A stretch of DNA of 64,000 nt from Yoonia vestfoldensis SKA53 (GTDB lineage Bacteria > Pseudomonadota > Alphaproteobacteria > Rhodobacterales > Rhodobacteraceae), in NCBI RefSeq assembly GCF_000152785.1, contig NZ_CH672414.1:2150036-2214035 (forward strand), written 5' to 3'. Below are positions 37,768 through 47,990 of the stretch, piece after piece. The notes beneath the pieces are model-generated. The model was not told the origin of the DNA, ran no database searches, and worked only from the letters and a program-made list of their open reading frames with translations. The translations under genes and the position numbers were made by a program. The first letter of the stretch is position 1. Each line of letters begins with the position of its first letter.

Positions 37768-40700
37768 TCATTCGACCTTCAGGCGGTCGCCCGCGGGGTC
37801 ATAAAAAACGGTTCCTGTAACCTTAGCTTTAACGATCGCGCCATTCTCGGCTGGGATGTGCAGGGTGTCATCCATCCGATCGAACCCGCCCTCGACCACC
37901 GCCATCGCGATGGAGCGGCCCAGCGATTCCGACCAGTAGGATGACGTCACATGCCCGATCATCTTCATGGGCTTGGGCTGGTTTGGGTTGTCCACGATCT
38001 GTGCGCCTTCGACCAGAACGGTTTTGGGATCCTCGGTCAGAAGGCCGACAAGCTGCTTGCGGTTCGGCGCCACGATGTCGGGCCGGTCGAGCGATCGTTT
38101 GCCGACGAAGTCGGACTTCATCTTGCCAATCGCCCAGCCGATACCCGCGTCCAGCGGTGTCACCGTGCCATCGGTGTCTTGACCAACGATGATAAAGCCC
38201 TTTTCGGCGCGCAGAACGTGCATGGTTTCAGTGCCATAAGGACAGATGTCGTATTTCTTGCCCACTTCCCACAGCTTTTCCCAAAGCGCGCGGCCATGAC
38301 GGGCGGGCACGTTGATCTCAAAGCCAAGCTCTCCAGTGAAGCTGATCCGGAAGAGCCGCGACGGGAAACCGGCGACTGTACATTCACGCACCGACATATG
38401 CGGAAACGCTTCGGCGGAAATATCCGCGCCTTCGACAAACGGCTCTAGCACCTTGCGCGCGTTCGGACCGTTGAGTGCAATGGTCGCCCATTCCTCGGTC
38501 GTGGAGGTCAGCCAGACCTTGAGATCGGGCCATTCCGTCTGGATGTAATCCTCCATCATGTTCAGCACACGCGCGGCACCGCCGGTTGTTGTGGTGACGT
38601 GAAACAGATCATGGCGCATACGGCCAATGACACCGTCATCGCGGATGAACCCGTCCTCGCCCAGCAGCAGACCATAACGTGCACGCCCTACACCCAACTT
38701 GGTCCACGGATTGGTGTACATCCGGTTCATGAACTCGGTCGCATCGGGGCCGGAGACCTCGATCTTGCCGAGGGTGGAAGCATCGAAAATGCCCAAGGAT
38801 TCACGGGTCGCCTTGCATTCGCGGGCCACGGCCTTGTGCATGTCCTCGCCCGCTTTGGGGAAGTACCATGCCCGCCGCCAAAGAGCGACCGGCTCGAACT
38901 CTGCGCCATTTTCCTCGGCCCAGCTGTCGATCGGCGTGCAACGTGTCACCTCGAAATGGGTACCTTTGTGATAGCCCGCGAACGCCCCGAATGTCGTCGG
39001 TGTATATGGCGGTCGGAAGGTCGTGAGACCCACTTTCGGCGCCTCTTTTCCAAGCGCGTCGGACGCGATGGTCAGACCGTTCATGTTTGACAGTTTGCCC
39101 TGATCGGTCGCCATGCCGTTGGTGGTGTAGCGTTTGACATGCTCGATGGATTTCATGCCTTCACGCACGGCCAGACGAATGTCCTTGGCGGTCACGTCAT
39201 TCTGGAAATCCACAAAAGCCTTGGCTTTGCCGGGGTTGCGGTCGGTGGGCAGTTCCTTTTGAGTTATGCCGGTGCCGGTACGATCTTCAGCAACTTCGTA
39301 GGTTGCGCTGCCCGCTTTGCCACCGAGCGACTTGACCGCATCCATGCCAGCCTTTGTACCATCGTCAAGCGCGGCAGCGATGCCCCAGAGCCCGCGGCCG
39401 GCACCTGCGATATGCACGTCTTCGGTTTTGTGGCCCGGCAAATAGACCTTGGCGTCCGCATCCCAATCGAGTGAGCCTTTGGTGTGTGAGAAAAGATGCA
39501 ACGAGGGCGTCCACCCGCCGCAGACCAGGACCGCGTCGCAGAACAGCATATGCCCGGCGCCGACCTTGCCGTTGCGCACAGGATTGACGCGCAAAGCGCT
39601 GACGCGCAGGCGACCCTTTGTCCCTGTGGCCGTGTATCCCAGATAGGTTTTGATCCCACGGGCCTTCGCCGCATTCTGTAGCGCTTTTGGCAATTCATTG
39701 CGCGTATCGACAATCGCAACCACGCTTGCGCCTGCGTCGGCCATGTCGAACGCGCTGTACCACGCGCTGTCATGGCTGGTCAGGACAACAGGTTTCTTTC
39801 CGACCAGCACGCCAAAGCGGTTGAGGAACGTCTGTGCGGCCCCGGCCATCATCACGCCGGGCGTGTCGTTGCCATCAAAGACCATCGGACGTTCAATCGC
39901 CCCCTGCGCCAGCACAACCTCTTTTGCGCGCACCCGCCACATCCGTTCGCGCGGTGCACCGTCGGGCACATCGCCCATGTGATCGGTCAGTTTCTGAACC
40001 AGCCCGATCATGTTCTGATGGTAATACCCCATCGCAGTTGTGCGCGTCATGCGACGGACGTTGGGCATGCGGTCAAGCTCTGCCATAGCACCCTCAAGCC
40101 AATCCCAAGCGGACTGTCCGTCGATCGACACAGAGGGTTCGGACAGGATCGTGCCGCCCATTTCCGAGTTTTCATCCACCAGAACCACCTTGGATCCTGC
40201 GCGCCCAGCGGTCAGCGCAGCAGCGATGCCTGAGGGACCAGAGCCAACAACCAGCACGTCGCAGTGCATATAACGGCTTGCATAGATATCGGGATCGACC
40301 TCGGTTGGGGCTTTCCCAAGACCGGCCGCCTTGCGGATGATCGGTTCATAGACGCTGTCCCAGAAACTGCGTGGCCACATGAAGGTCTTGTAGTAGAAAC
40401 CCGCCGAGAACAGCATGTAGAGCCGGTCATTGATCGCGCCCAGATCGAACTTGAGTGACGGCCACTTGTTTTGGCTCTCGGTTTTCAAACCGGGGTAGAT
40501 TTCCTGGATCGTGGCACGCGTGTTCGGCTCGAACCGGCCTTTGCCACGGGTCGTGCCGATCAGCGCGTTGGGTTCTTCGGAACTGGCTGTGACCACCCCG
40601 CGCGGGCGGTGATACTTGAAGCTGCGTCCCATCAGGTGCACGCCATTGGCGAGCAGCGCCGAAGCGACCGTGTCGCCCTCAAAGCCCTGAAACGTCTGGT

Positions 40701-40770
40701 CGTCGAATGTGAACTTGATCGGCTTGTCCGTGTTCACACGGCCTCGGCCTTTTACGCGAAAATCGGTCAT
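37768..40770 (-). CDS. soxA: Sarcosine oxidase alpha subunit
   Basis: The protein has 1000 residues, the standard size. The N-terminal ferredoxin-like part (PIKFTFDDQTFQGFEGDTV) is followed by an NAD-binding Rossmann domain starting LVVGSGPSGIAAALTAGRAG (about residue 175). A C-terminal aminomethyltransferase-like domain (LGKIEVSGPDATEFMNRMY, GTETMHVLRAEKG) binds tetrahydrofolate. The complex demethylates sarcosine to glycine and transfers the C1 unit to THF instead of releasing formaldehyde. Overlaps soxD by four bases. Confidence 0.96.
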   Translation of the reverse strand: MTDFRVKGRGRVNTDKPIKFTFDDQTFQGFEGDTVASALLANGVHLMGRSFKYHRPRGVVTASSEEPNALIGTTRGKGRFEPNTRATIQEIYPGLKTESQNKWPSLKFDLGAINDRLYMLFSAGFYYKTFMWPRSFWDSVYEPIIRKAAGLGKAPTEVDPDIYASRYMHCDVLVVGSGPSGIAAALTAGRAGSKVVLVDENSEMGGTILSEPSVSIDGQSAWDWLEGAMAELDRMPNVRRMTRTTAMGYYHQNMIGLVQKLTDHMGDVPDGAPRERMWRVRAKEVVLAQGAIERPMVFDGNDTPGVMMAGAAQTFLNRFGVLVGKKPVVLTSHDSAWYSAFDMADAGASVVAIVDTRNELPKALQNAAKARGIKTYLGYTATGTKGRLRVSALRVNPVRNGKVGAGHMLFCDAVLVCGGWTPSLHLFSHTKGSLDWDADAKVYLPGHKTEDVHIAGAGRGLWGIAAALDDGTKAGMDAVKSLGGKAGSATYEVAEDRTGTGITQKELPTDRNPGKAKAFVDFQNDVTAKDIRLAVREGMKSIEHVKRYTTNGMATDQGKLSNMNGLTIASDALGKEAPKVGLTTFRPPYTPTTFGAFAGYHKGTHFEVTRCTPIDSWAEENGAEFEPVALWRRAWYFPKAGEDMHKAVARECKATRESLGIFDASTLGKIEVSGPDATEFMNRMYTNPWTKLGVGRARYGLLLGEDGFIRDDGVIGRMRHDLFHVTTTTGGAARVLNMMEDYIQTEWPDLKVWLTSTTEEWATIALNGPNARKVLEPFVEGADISAEAFPHMSVRECTVAGFPSRLFRISFTGELGFEINVPARHGRALWEKLWEVGKKYDICPYGTETMHVLRAEKGFIIVGQDTDGTVTPLDAGIGWAIGKMKSDFVGKRSLDRPDIVAPNRKQLVGLLTEDPKTVLVEGAQIVDNPNQPKPMKMIGHVTSSYWSESLGRSIAMAVVEGGFDRMDDTLHIPAENGAIVKAKVTGTVFYDPAGDRLKVE

Positions 40771-41066
40771 TCTGCAGCCTCCAATGTGGTGGTGTCGGGG
40801 CGGGCCTCACCTGCCTTGTAGGTGGTCAGGAAACGGTCACTCACCGTGTCGCGTAGCGCGTTGAAGAAGCGGCCGCATCCATTGATGTGGCGCCAGCGTT
40901 CGGCGTGAACGCCTTTGACGTTGGTGCGGATAAACAGGAAATCGCGCCATTCCTCATCACTGAGTTTCGATGGATCAGCGGGGCGTGCGATATGTGCCTC
41001 GCCAGCATAAGAAAATTCCAGCTCGGGAAGCGTATCGTCGCAGTAGGGGCAGTGAATCAAAAGCAT
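40767..41066 (-). CDS. soxD: Sarcosine oxidase delta subunit
   Basis: The protein has 99 residues. MLLIHCPYCDDTLPELEF carries the CxxC that, with later Cys/His (NGCGRFFN), binds zinc in the delta chain. It is placed between soxB and soxA, with its stop overlapping the soxA start. It is needed for assembly of the heterotetramer. Confidence 0.94.
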   Translation of the reverse strand: MLLIHCPYCDDTLPELEFSYAGEAHIARPADPSKLSDEEWRDFLFIRTNVKGVHAERWRHINGCGRFFNALRDTVSDRFLTTYKAGEARPDTTTLEAAE

Positions 41067-41078
41067 GGGTCTGTCTCC

Positions 41079-42332
41079 TCAGTGAGCAACGGCGGCTGCG
41101 GCGGCTTCGTCGATTAGACGGCCGGTGGTGAAGCGCTCAAGCGTGAACGGCGCGTTGATCGGGTGCGGTTCGTCTTTGGCAACCGTCCAAGCCAGTGTAT
41201 GCGCTGCGCCCGGTGTGGCCTTGAATCCCCCCGTGCCCCAGCCGCAGTTGACATACAGCCCTTTGACCGGCGTCTTGCCGAGAATCGCCGATCGGTCTGG
41301 CGTCACATCGACAATCCCGCCCCATTTACGCAGCATCCGCATGCGGTTGAAGATCGGGAACACCTCGCAAATGGCAGCCACGGTGTGCTCGATCAACGGC
41401 AAACCGCCGCGCTGCGAATAACTGGTGTACTGGTCCGTGCCAGACCCAATCACTAGCTCGCCCTTGTCGGACTGGCTGATATAGGCATGCACGGTGTTTG
41501 ACATCACGACGCACGGGAACACAGGCTTAATCGGTTCGGAAACAAGCGCCTGAAGCGGATAGCTTTCGAGGGGCATCCGCACACCCGCGCTCTCCATCAC
41601 GACACTCGTGTGACCGGCTGCGGAGACCGCGACCTTCTTGGCCTTAATGAAGCCCTTGGCGGTATCTACGCCCTCGACCGACCCGTCGGGCGCGCGCCGG
41701 ATCGCGATGACCGGGCAATTCTGGATGATGTCGACGCCGCGCTTGGCTGCAGCCCGTGCGTAACCCCAAGCGACAGCATCATGCCGCGCGGTGCCAGCGC
41801 GCTTTTGCAACGCAGCGCCCATCACCGGATAACGCGCATCAGGCGAAATGTTCAGCGGCGGACAAAATTCCTTGGCCTGCTGCGGGTTCAGCCACTGGTT
41901 GTCGACGCCGTTAAGACGATTGGCGTGGATGTGGCGCTGGAATGACTGCACGTCATGCACGTTATGCGCCAGCATCATCACGCCGCGCTTGGAATACATG
42001 ACGTTATAGTTTAGCTCGGTCGACAGGTTGTCCCACAGATCCAGAGCGTGATCGTAGAGCTTTGCGCTTTCATCATATAGGTAGTTCGAGCGTATAATTG
42101 TCGTGTTGCGCCCAGTATTGCCCCCGCCAAGCCAGCCTTTTTCGATGACTGCGACATTCGTTATGCCATGTTCCTTGGCCAAGTAGTAGGCCGCACCCAG
42201 ACCATGGCCCCCTGCCCCGACGATGATCACATCATATTCGGCTTTGGGTTGTTTGTCGGGCCACTGTTCGGGCCAATTCTTGTGGCCGCTCAGCGCGTTT
42301 TTTAACAGCGAAAAGCCGGAAAAATGTGTCAT
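41079..42332 (-). CDS. soxB: Sarcosine oxidase beta subunit
   Basis: The protein has 417 residues from ATG 42332 ([12 protein letters not shown]), the standard size. The FAD motif is [18 protein letters not shown], followed by [16 protein letters not shown], typical of this subunit, which oxidises sarcosine and carries covalent FMN. It is the first gene of the operon and is divergent from the GlxA-type regulator, with 129 bp of shared promoter region. Confidence 0.96.
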   Translation of the reverse strand: MTHFSGFSLLKNALSGHKNWPEQWPDKQPKAEYDVIIVGAGGHGLGAAYYLAKEHGITNVAVIEKGWLGGGNTGRNTTIIRSNYLYDESAKLYDHALDLWDNLSTELNYNVMYSKRGVMMLAHNVHDVQSFQRHIHANRLNGVDNQWLNPQQAKEFCPPLNISPDARYPVMGAALQKRAGTARHDAVAWGYARAAAKRGVDIIQNCPVIAIRRAPDGSVEGVDTAKGFIKAKKVAVSAAGHTSVVMESAGVRMPLESYPLQALVSEPIKPVFPCVVMSNTVHAYISQSDKGELVIGSGTDQYTSYSQRGGLPLIEHTVAAICEVFPIFNRMRMLRKWGGIVDVTPDRSAILGKTPVKGLYVNCGWGTGGFKATPGAAHTLAWTVAKDEPHPINAPFTLERFTTGRLIDEAAAAAVAH

Positions 42333-42461
42333 TTTAGGTAGCCTCGAATCTATATGGAACCTGTCCTCCTTTTGGTCGCATATCACCCCATTTCGACATT
42401 GTATTTTTACGCCAAAAACATAGTATATCTGCGTCTCGGGACGCTTAATGAAGAGGTCTAA

Positions 42462-43457
42462 ATGGAATCCAAACCCGTTCTCAAAATTGGGTTCATCCTG
42501 GCACGGAGATTTACCTTGTCAGCTTTCGCAAATTTTGCGGATGTCCTGCGATTGGCGGCAGATGAGGGAGACCGCTCGCGCCCGATACGGTGTTCATGGC
42601 GCATCGTGTCTGCGACAATGAACCCGGTGGTTTCCAGCTGTGGCATTCCCGTGCACCCCGATGAACGCCTTGGCGACCCAGAAAAGTTCGATTATGTGGT
42701 CGTAGTCGGCGGGTTGATCCCCGCCATTCAAGACCTCAATCCTGACTACATTGCCTATCTTAAACGTGCGGCGCTGGCTAACGTGCCGATTGTTGGGGTC
42801 TGTACCGGCGCGTTCATCCTTTACAAAGCAGGGTTGATGGAAGGATATCGCTGCTGCGTGAGCTGGTTCCATCACAATGACTTTTTGGAACAGTTCGAGG
42901 GGCTCATTCCGGTGTCCGATCAGATATTCGTGGTTGACCGCAATCGCCTGACCTGTTCCGGCGGTGTTAGCTCGGCGCACCTCGCCGCCTACCTGGTGGA
43001 GCGGCACATTGGGTCGGCGGCAGCACGCAAAAGCTTGAATATCATGATCATCGACGAAGCGCAGACGCCCGAAAATCCTCAGCCTGGTTTACCGCTTGAA
43101 TTTGCCACGTCGGACAAGCTTGTCAGGAAAGCGTTGCACCTCATTCGCCAGAATGTGGCCACACCGATGACGGTCGATCGGCTATCAGAACGCTTGAAAG
43201 TCAGTCGTCGGATGCTGGAGCGCCATTTCATAGAGGCGCTTCAAATTTCGCCTGCAGAGGTAGGCTTGTCGGTCCGACTCTCAGTTGCGCGTCATCTTTT
43301 GAGTGGCACTGATACCTCTATCACACAGATTGCCGCGGCAACGGGATTTTGCGATGCATCGCATTTCGGCAAGGTGTTTCGCACCCGCGAAGGCGTTCCC
43401 CCGGATGCCTGGAGACAGAAAGATCGCGCGACTGCTGCGCGCGATCTTTTGGCTTGA
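42462..43457 (+). CDS. GlxA/GbdR-type transcriptional regulator (DJ-1 + AraC domains)
   Basis: The protein has 331 residues: an N-terminal DJ-1/PfpI domain with the nucleophile-elbow-like region [15 protein letters not shown] (about residues 110-125), and a C-terminal AraC double helix-turn-helix ([20 protein letters not shown] and [20 protein letters not shown]). This architecture includes GbdR and SouR, which sense glycine betaine and sarcosine in Pseudomonas. Being divergent from soxB, it is the obvious candidate activator of the sarcosine operon. The ligand is inferred from context. Confidence 0.85.
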   Translation: MESKPVLKIGFILARRFTLSAFANFADVLRLAADEGDRSRPIRCSWRIVSATMNPVVSSCGIPVHPDERLGDPEKFDYVVVVGGLIPAIQDLNPDYIAYLKRAALANVPIVGVCTGAFILYKAGLMEGYRCCVSWFHHNDFLEQFEGLIPVSDQIFVVDRNRLTCSGGVSSAHLAAYLVERHIGSAAARKSLNIMIIDEAQTPENPQPGLPLEFATSDKLVRKALHLIRQNVATPMTVDRLSERLKVSRRMLERHFIEALQISPAEVGLSVRLSVARHLLSGTDTSITQIAAATGFCDASHFGKVFRTREGVPPDAWRQKDRATAARDLLA

Positions 43458-43506
43458 AAATGACCGCGTCCGGCGGGCACTTTGCCACCCGCCTAAGACG
43501 CGTTGC

Positions 43507-45081
43507 TCAGTTGGTCTCGCCGAGCTCTGCCGATGCTTCTGTTTTGTGCTCAAGCGACAGGCAGCGAACGATGGCGACGCACATCAGAACCATGATTATC
43601 GAGAACGGCATCGCGGCAATAATCGCCGCCGTTTGCAAGGTGCTCAGCGCCGCGCTGCCGCCTACGATCAGTAAGACCGCAGCCACGACGCCTTCAAAGG
43701 TGCCCCAGATCAAGCGGTGACGATACATCGGGTGCTCATTGCCTTCACTCAGAATCGTGGCCACGACCAGCGTGCCAGAGTCCGACGACGTGACGAAATA
43801 GGTCGTCACCAGGATCGTTCCAAGCACACCCGCGATCACGCCGATCAAGCCGACATTCATGGCCTCAAAGGTTGCGAAAAGCGCCATGGACACATTTGCG
43901 CTGACCGCATCGGATACGCCGCCCGGCCCAAATAGTTCGGTCCACAACGCCGTGCCGCCATAGGCCACGATCCAGACGAAAGACACAAGCGAGGACACCC
44001 CAACAACACCGAAAATGAATTCCCTCACGGTTCTGCCCCGAGATACACGCGCGACAAACACCCCAACAAACGGCGCCCAGGATATCCACCAGCCCCAGTA
44101 GAAGGTTGTCCACCAGCCCTGCCACATGTCGCTCCAACGGGCCGCTTCGGCGGGCACGCTTTCGACATAAACGTTGAACGAAAACAGGCTCTTTGCGTAA
44201 GACAACGTGGCATCACCCAAGCTAAGCATCAGATACCGCGTCGGCCCCCAGGCAAAAAAGAAGATCAATAGGACGATGGTCAGCCACATGTTGACCTGAG
44301 ACAGCCACTTGATGCCCCGGTCCAAACCAGAAAGAACCGAACACAATGCAACGGCGGTGATGACAGCGATTAAGACAAGCTGGACTGCATCCGAAATCGG
44401 GACGTCCCAGATATGGTTCAGACCCGCGTTGATCTGCGTAACTCCTAAGCCAAGCGAAGTAGCGATGCCGAAAATAGTCGCGAATACTGCAATCACATCG
44501 ATCACGACGCCGAGCGCCCCTTCGACCCGATCCCCAAACAGCGGGTAGAGGGTGTAACGAATTCCTAGCGGTTTTTTCAGGCGATAGCTGACAAGACAAA
44601 GAGCCAGTGCGACTATGCAATAGATTGCCCAAGCGTTTAGGCCCCAGTGGAAGAAGGTTACCTGAAGCGCCATATCCGCCGCTGCTTGATTGCCTGTGCC
44701 TTCAGCAAACGGCGTGCCCCCGGCATAATGGAACATCGGCTCGGCGATCGACCAGAAGATAATGCCAATCCCCTGCCCAGCAGCATAGAGCATGGCGAAC
44801 CAGGTGAAGTAGCTGTATTTCGGTCGCTCATCCGCATCACCAAGCCGGAGAGAGCCATATTTGCTGACGGCAATCGCGATCAAAAAGACGAGAAAAACAC
44901 CCGATAGGACAACGTACCACCAGTTGAAGTAGAAGGTAACGAATGTCCGGGCTGAATCAATCCAATCTGCCGAACTGGCCGGAAACGCCAGCACCAGAAA
45001 GACGAAAAGCAGTATGACGCCCGCCGAAATTAAGGACGAGTACGGATTTACGCCTCTGAAGACTCCAGATCGAATAAGCAT
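43507..45081 (-). CDS. BCCT-family betaine/carnitine/choline-type transporter
   Basis: The protein has about 524 residues and 12 membrane helices. The family signature is present: GIGIIFWSIAEPMFHYAGGT and WWISWAPFVGVFVARVSRGR. Start at ATG 45081 (MLIRSGVFRGVNP). BCCT carriers import quaternary-amine osmolytes with Na+ or H+. The neighbours suggest creatine, sarcosine, betaine or DMSP as substrate; the sequence does not decide between them. It is separated from the ABC operon upstream by about 70 bp on the same strand. Confidence 0.9.
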   Translation of the reverse strand: MLIRSGVFRGVNPYSSLISAGVILLFVFLVLAFPASSADWIDSARTFVTFYFNWWYVVLSGVFLVFLIAIAVSKYGSLRLGDADERPKYSYFTWFAMLYAAGQGIGIIFWSIAEPMFHYAGGTPFAEGTGNQAAADMALQVTFFHWGLNAWAIYCIVALALCLVSYRLKKPLGIRYTLYPLFGDRVEGALGVVIDVIAVFATIFGIATSLGLGVTQINAGLNHIWDVPISDAVQLVLIAVITAVALCSVLSGLDRGIKWLSQVNMWLTIVLLIFFFAWGPTRYLMLSLGDATLSYAKSLFSFNVYVESVPAEAARWSDMWQGWWTTFYWGWWISWAPFVGVFVARVSRGRTVREFIFGVVGVSSLVSFVWIVAYGGTALWTELFGPGGVSDAVSANVSMALFATFEAMNVGLIGVIAGVLGTILVTTYFVTSSDSGTLVVATILSEGNEHPMYRHRLIWGTFEGVVAAVLLIVGGSAALSTLQTAAIIAAMPFSIIMVLMCVAIVRCLSLEHKTEASAELGETN

Positions 45082-45153
45082 GATAACCGGCCCCGTTGTT
45101 CGAATTGATTGCGCGGATCGTAATCTCACGCGCGCGCTGATGTTAGACCAAAC

Positions 45154-46275
45154 TCACTTGTTCTCGCCAGGCAGCACGTGACAGCTTCCGGATTCCCAAT
45201 GCACGACCACTTTCGAGCCGGGATGCAGATTGAGCACCGACAATTCGTCATGGCTTTTCTGTACTTTAAGCTCTTGGCCGCCAGCGGTCTCGAGAAAGAC
45301 CATTGCCGTGCCGCCAATGAATTCCTCACCTGCAACGCTGGCCTCTATCCCGGGTTGACCACTGTCTGGCAAGCTCAGTTGCATGTTCTCCGCGCTGACG
45401 ATGAAAGTGACCTTTTGACCCTGCCTGGCATCCGGCCGCTCGCTCTTTGGCAAGATGGTCTCTCCACCCTCATAGGCGACCTGCCAGCCATCTGCACCGG
45501 CCGGGCCCTGAACCACACCATCAAAGATGTTGGCCGAGCCCAAAAACTCCGCGACAAAGCGATTGTAAGGCTCGCGATAAATTTCTTCAGGCGTTCCGAT
45601 CTGTTCGATCTGACCCCGGCTCATGATGACCACACGATCGGCCATGGAAAACGCTTCTGACATGGAGTGTGTCACATAAACAAATGTAATCCCCAGATCC
45701 TTTTGCAGATTTGACAAGACAGCCTGCATGCGCACTTTGAGGTGTGCATCAAGCGCCGAGAGAGGTTCATCCAGCAGCAGGATCTTCGGCTCGGTCACCA
45801 AGGCACGGGCCAAGGCCACACGTTGCTTTTGACCGCCAGACAGCTGATTGATGTTGCGGTTCGCAAACTCTGTGATCTGCATCTTCTCAAGCCACTTTTC
45901 CGCGCGCTGCCGACGTTCCTCTTTGCCGACACCCCGCATCTTGAGCGCAAACTCGACGTTTTCCTGAACAGTCAGAAACGGGAACAAGGCCAAAGATTGC
46001 CAAACCATCGGCGTATCGCGATCCCACGTGGCTTTGCCGTTCACCTTCTCGCCATCAAGATAGATTGCGCCTTCAGTGGGATCTTCCAAGCCTGCAAGCA
46101 TACGCAGCGTCGTGGTTTTGCCACAACCAGATGATCCCATGATGGCCAGGAACTCTCCGCGACCAATCTCGAAATCAGCTTTTTCGACTGCAGTGAAGTT
46201 TCCGAACCGCTTTACGACGTTGTCGAACTTCACGATCGCTTCTGATTGCTGTTCCATTTGTGCGTTCGCTTTCAT
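45154..46275 (-). CDS. Pot-type ABC transporter ATP-binding protein
   Basis: The protein has 373 residues. Walker A is MGSSGCGKTTTLRMLAG, the ABC signature NQLSGGQKQRVALARALV, Walker B ILLLDEPLSALD. The C-terminal TOBE-like domain fits the PotA/UgpC group. ATG 46275 follows GGAGGAAAAAT and overlaps the stop of the permease gene (TAATG). With the two permeases and the binding protein it forms a complete importer encoded beside creatininase. Confidence 0.93.
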   Translation of the reverse strand: MKANAQMEQQSEAIVKFDNVVKRFGNFTAVEKADFEIGRGEFLAIMGSSGCGKTTTLRMLAGLEDPTEGAIYLDGEKVNGKATWDRDTPMVWQSLALFPFLTVQENVEFALKMRGVGKEERRQRAEKWLEKMQITEFANRNINQLSGGQKQRVALARALVTEPKILLLDEPLSALDAHLKVRMQAVLSNLQKDLGITFVYVTHSMSEAFSMADRVVIMSRGQIEQIGTPEEIYREPYNRFVAEFLGSANIFDGVVQGPAGADGWQVAYEGGETILPKSERPDARQGQKVTFIVSAENMQLSLPDSGQPGIEASVAGEEFIGGTAMVFLETAGGQELKVQKSHDELSVLNLHPGSKVVVHWESGSCHVLPGENK

Positions 46276-47069
46276 TATTTTTCCTCCTCCGGGCTGCGCA
46301 GCAGAAGCTGGGCCAGAATGATCAGTGTCATTGAGCTTAGGAAGGCGAGTGAGCCGATGGCGTTGATACGCGGGCTGACCTGACCTTGCAGGAAGCCGAG
46401 AATCTTCACAGGCAATGTTTCGTTGAGGCCTGACACGAACCACGCGACCGCAAATTCATCGAACGAGACTGCCATGGTGATGAAGAGCGCGGCAAAGATC
46501 GCAGGCTTGGTGAACGGGATGATCACATAGCGAAGAGTCTGCCATTGATTGCCGCCCATGTTCCACGATGCCGCCTCAAGGTCAGGGTCCATCTGCGACA
46601 GGCGCAAGCGGATGATGGCCATTGCAAACGGGCTGCACATCACACCATGCGCGATGATGACGGAAATGGTCGTACCGGACAGGTTAACACGGCTCAGGAA
46701 GGCCAGCATGGCCAACCCCATGATCACGACCGGAATGGTCGGTGGCAAAAGTGCAAGAGCTACGTAGACGGATTTACCGGTGAAGTTGTACCGGAAATCC
46801 GTATACGCCCCGCCGAAGCCCAGGATGGTTGCAATGACAGCGACGGTCAGCCCCACGACCAGCGTATTGCCGAAGCCCTGCCAAACCAGCGGGTCTTCCC
46901 AGATCAGGCGGTACCATTCGGTCGAGAACTCGCCCAGAGGCAGCGACGGGAAGCGGTCGGAGTTGAGCGAGAATACAAAGCTTCCGGCGATCGGGGCAAA
47001 GATGAACAGCAGGCAAAGCACGATGTGCAGTTTTAGCAGCGCGTTGATTATGCGGTTTTCGTTACCCAT
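46275..47069 (-). CDS. ABC transporter permease (PotC-like)
   Basis: The protein has about 264 residues and six membrane helices. The EAA loop that contacts the ATPase is visible as DLEAASWNMGGNQWQTLRYV. Start at ATG 47069 immediately after the preceding permease's stop; an in-frame ATG at 47096 would overlap it by 26 bp. It belongs to the spermidine/putrescine-type importer subfamily, which also includes transporters for other small amines. Confidence 0.92.
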   Translation of the reverse strand: MGNENRIINALLKLHIVLCLLFIFAPIAGSFVFSLNSDRFPSLPLGEFSTEWYRLIWEDPLVWQGFGNTLVVGLTVAVIATILGFGGAYTDFRYNFTGKSVYVALALLPPTIPVVIMGLAMLAFLSRVNLSGTTISVIIAHGVMCSPFAMAIIRLRLSQMDPDLEAASWNMGGNQWQTLRYVIIPFTKPAIFAALFITMAVSFDEFAVAWFVSGLNETLPVKILGFLQGQVSPRINAIGSLAFLSSMTLIILAQLLLRSPEEEK

Positions 47070-47070
47070 C

Positions 47071-47916
47071 TTATTTGCCCCGCTCTTTATACGCATAGGT
47101 GACTGCCGCGAATGCTGCGGTGAGCAGCGTGATAATCATCATGATCGCAACCACCGCCGCGCGGGGCCATTGCTGACCGGATTTGGTGAAATCGGTGATC
47201 ATGATCGACAGTGTCGGAGGGTTGCCGCCCCCAAGATACAGCGGGCTGACGAAGTCTCCAAAACTGAGGATAAATGCAAACAGCGCAGCGATCACAAGAC
47301 CCACTTTGGCTGATGGAACGATCACCGCAAAAACCGTCCGCAATCTACCACAGCGCAGGTTATGCGCAGCCTCGATTAGGTCGCGATTGACGAAGTTCAG
47401 GCTGAATGTCTGCAGCAGAACAACCAAGGGCAAAGTCAGCGTCACCATGCCCACGATGATCCCAAATGCGTTGTTCAACATCGGGAATGGCCCAAGACCA
47501 ATATACGCGAATGCCGCGTTTATGATGCCCGCATCAGACAGGAAGACCTGGAGCGAATAGACCCGGACAAGATAGCTGGTGAAGAACGGAATGATGAGAA
47601 TAAAGATCATCCACCGCTTGGCTTTCTCACTCATCTTGAATGAAATCGCATAGGACGCCGGAAAAGCGATAATGCTGGTGACCACGGCTGCCGTCGTAGC
47701 AAGGACCATGGTCCGGAAATAGGCGTCCCAAAACACACCACGTGACAGGACACGCTCCCAATTTCCAAAGTTGAGGTCGGGCGTCATCTGAAAGTTGCGC
47801 ACTGTCCAGAAACTGATCGCGACCAGAAACAGGAGCGGAAAAAGAAAAAACAATAACTGCCAGAGCAGCAGCGGCATCGACAAGATCAATGAAAAAAGTG
47901 TTGGTCGCTTGGTCAT
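47071..47916 (-). CDS. ABC transporter permease (PotB-like)
   Basis: The protein has about 281 residues from ATG 47916 (MTKRPTLFSLILSMPLL), with six helices. The EAA loop reads DLIEAAHNLRCGRLRTVFAV. It pairs with the PotC-like permease one base downstream. The substrate is not fixed by sequence; the neighbouring creatininase makes creatinine or creatine the first guess. Confidence 0.92.
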   Translation of the reverse strand: MTKRPTLFSLILSMPLLLWQLLFFLFPLLFLVAISFWTVRNFQMTPDLNFGNWERVLSRGVFWDAYFRTMVLATTAAVVTSIIAFPASYAISFKMSEKAKRWMIFILIIPFFTSYLVRVYSLQVFLSDAGIINAAFAYIGLGPFPMLNNAFGIIVGMVTLTLPLVVLLQTFSLNFVNRDLIEAAHNLRCGRLRTVFAVIVPSAKVGLVIAALFAFILSFGDFVSPLYLGGGNPPTLSIMITDFTKSGQQWPRAAVVAIMMIITLLTAAFAAVTYAYKERGK

Positions 47917-47990
47917 ATCAGATCCCATAGCTGAGCAATCGGGCGTCTTGTTGGGGCGCAAAGAACCATGCGCCCCAACTCAAAAGCGCC

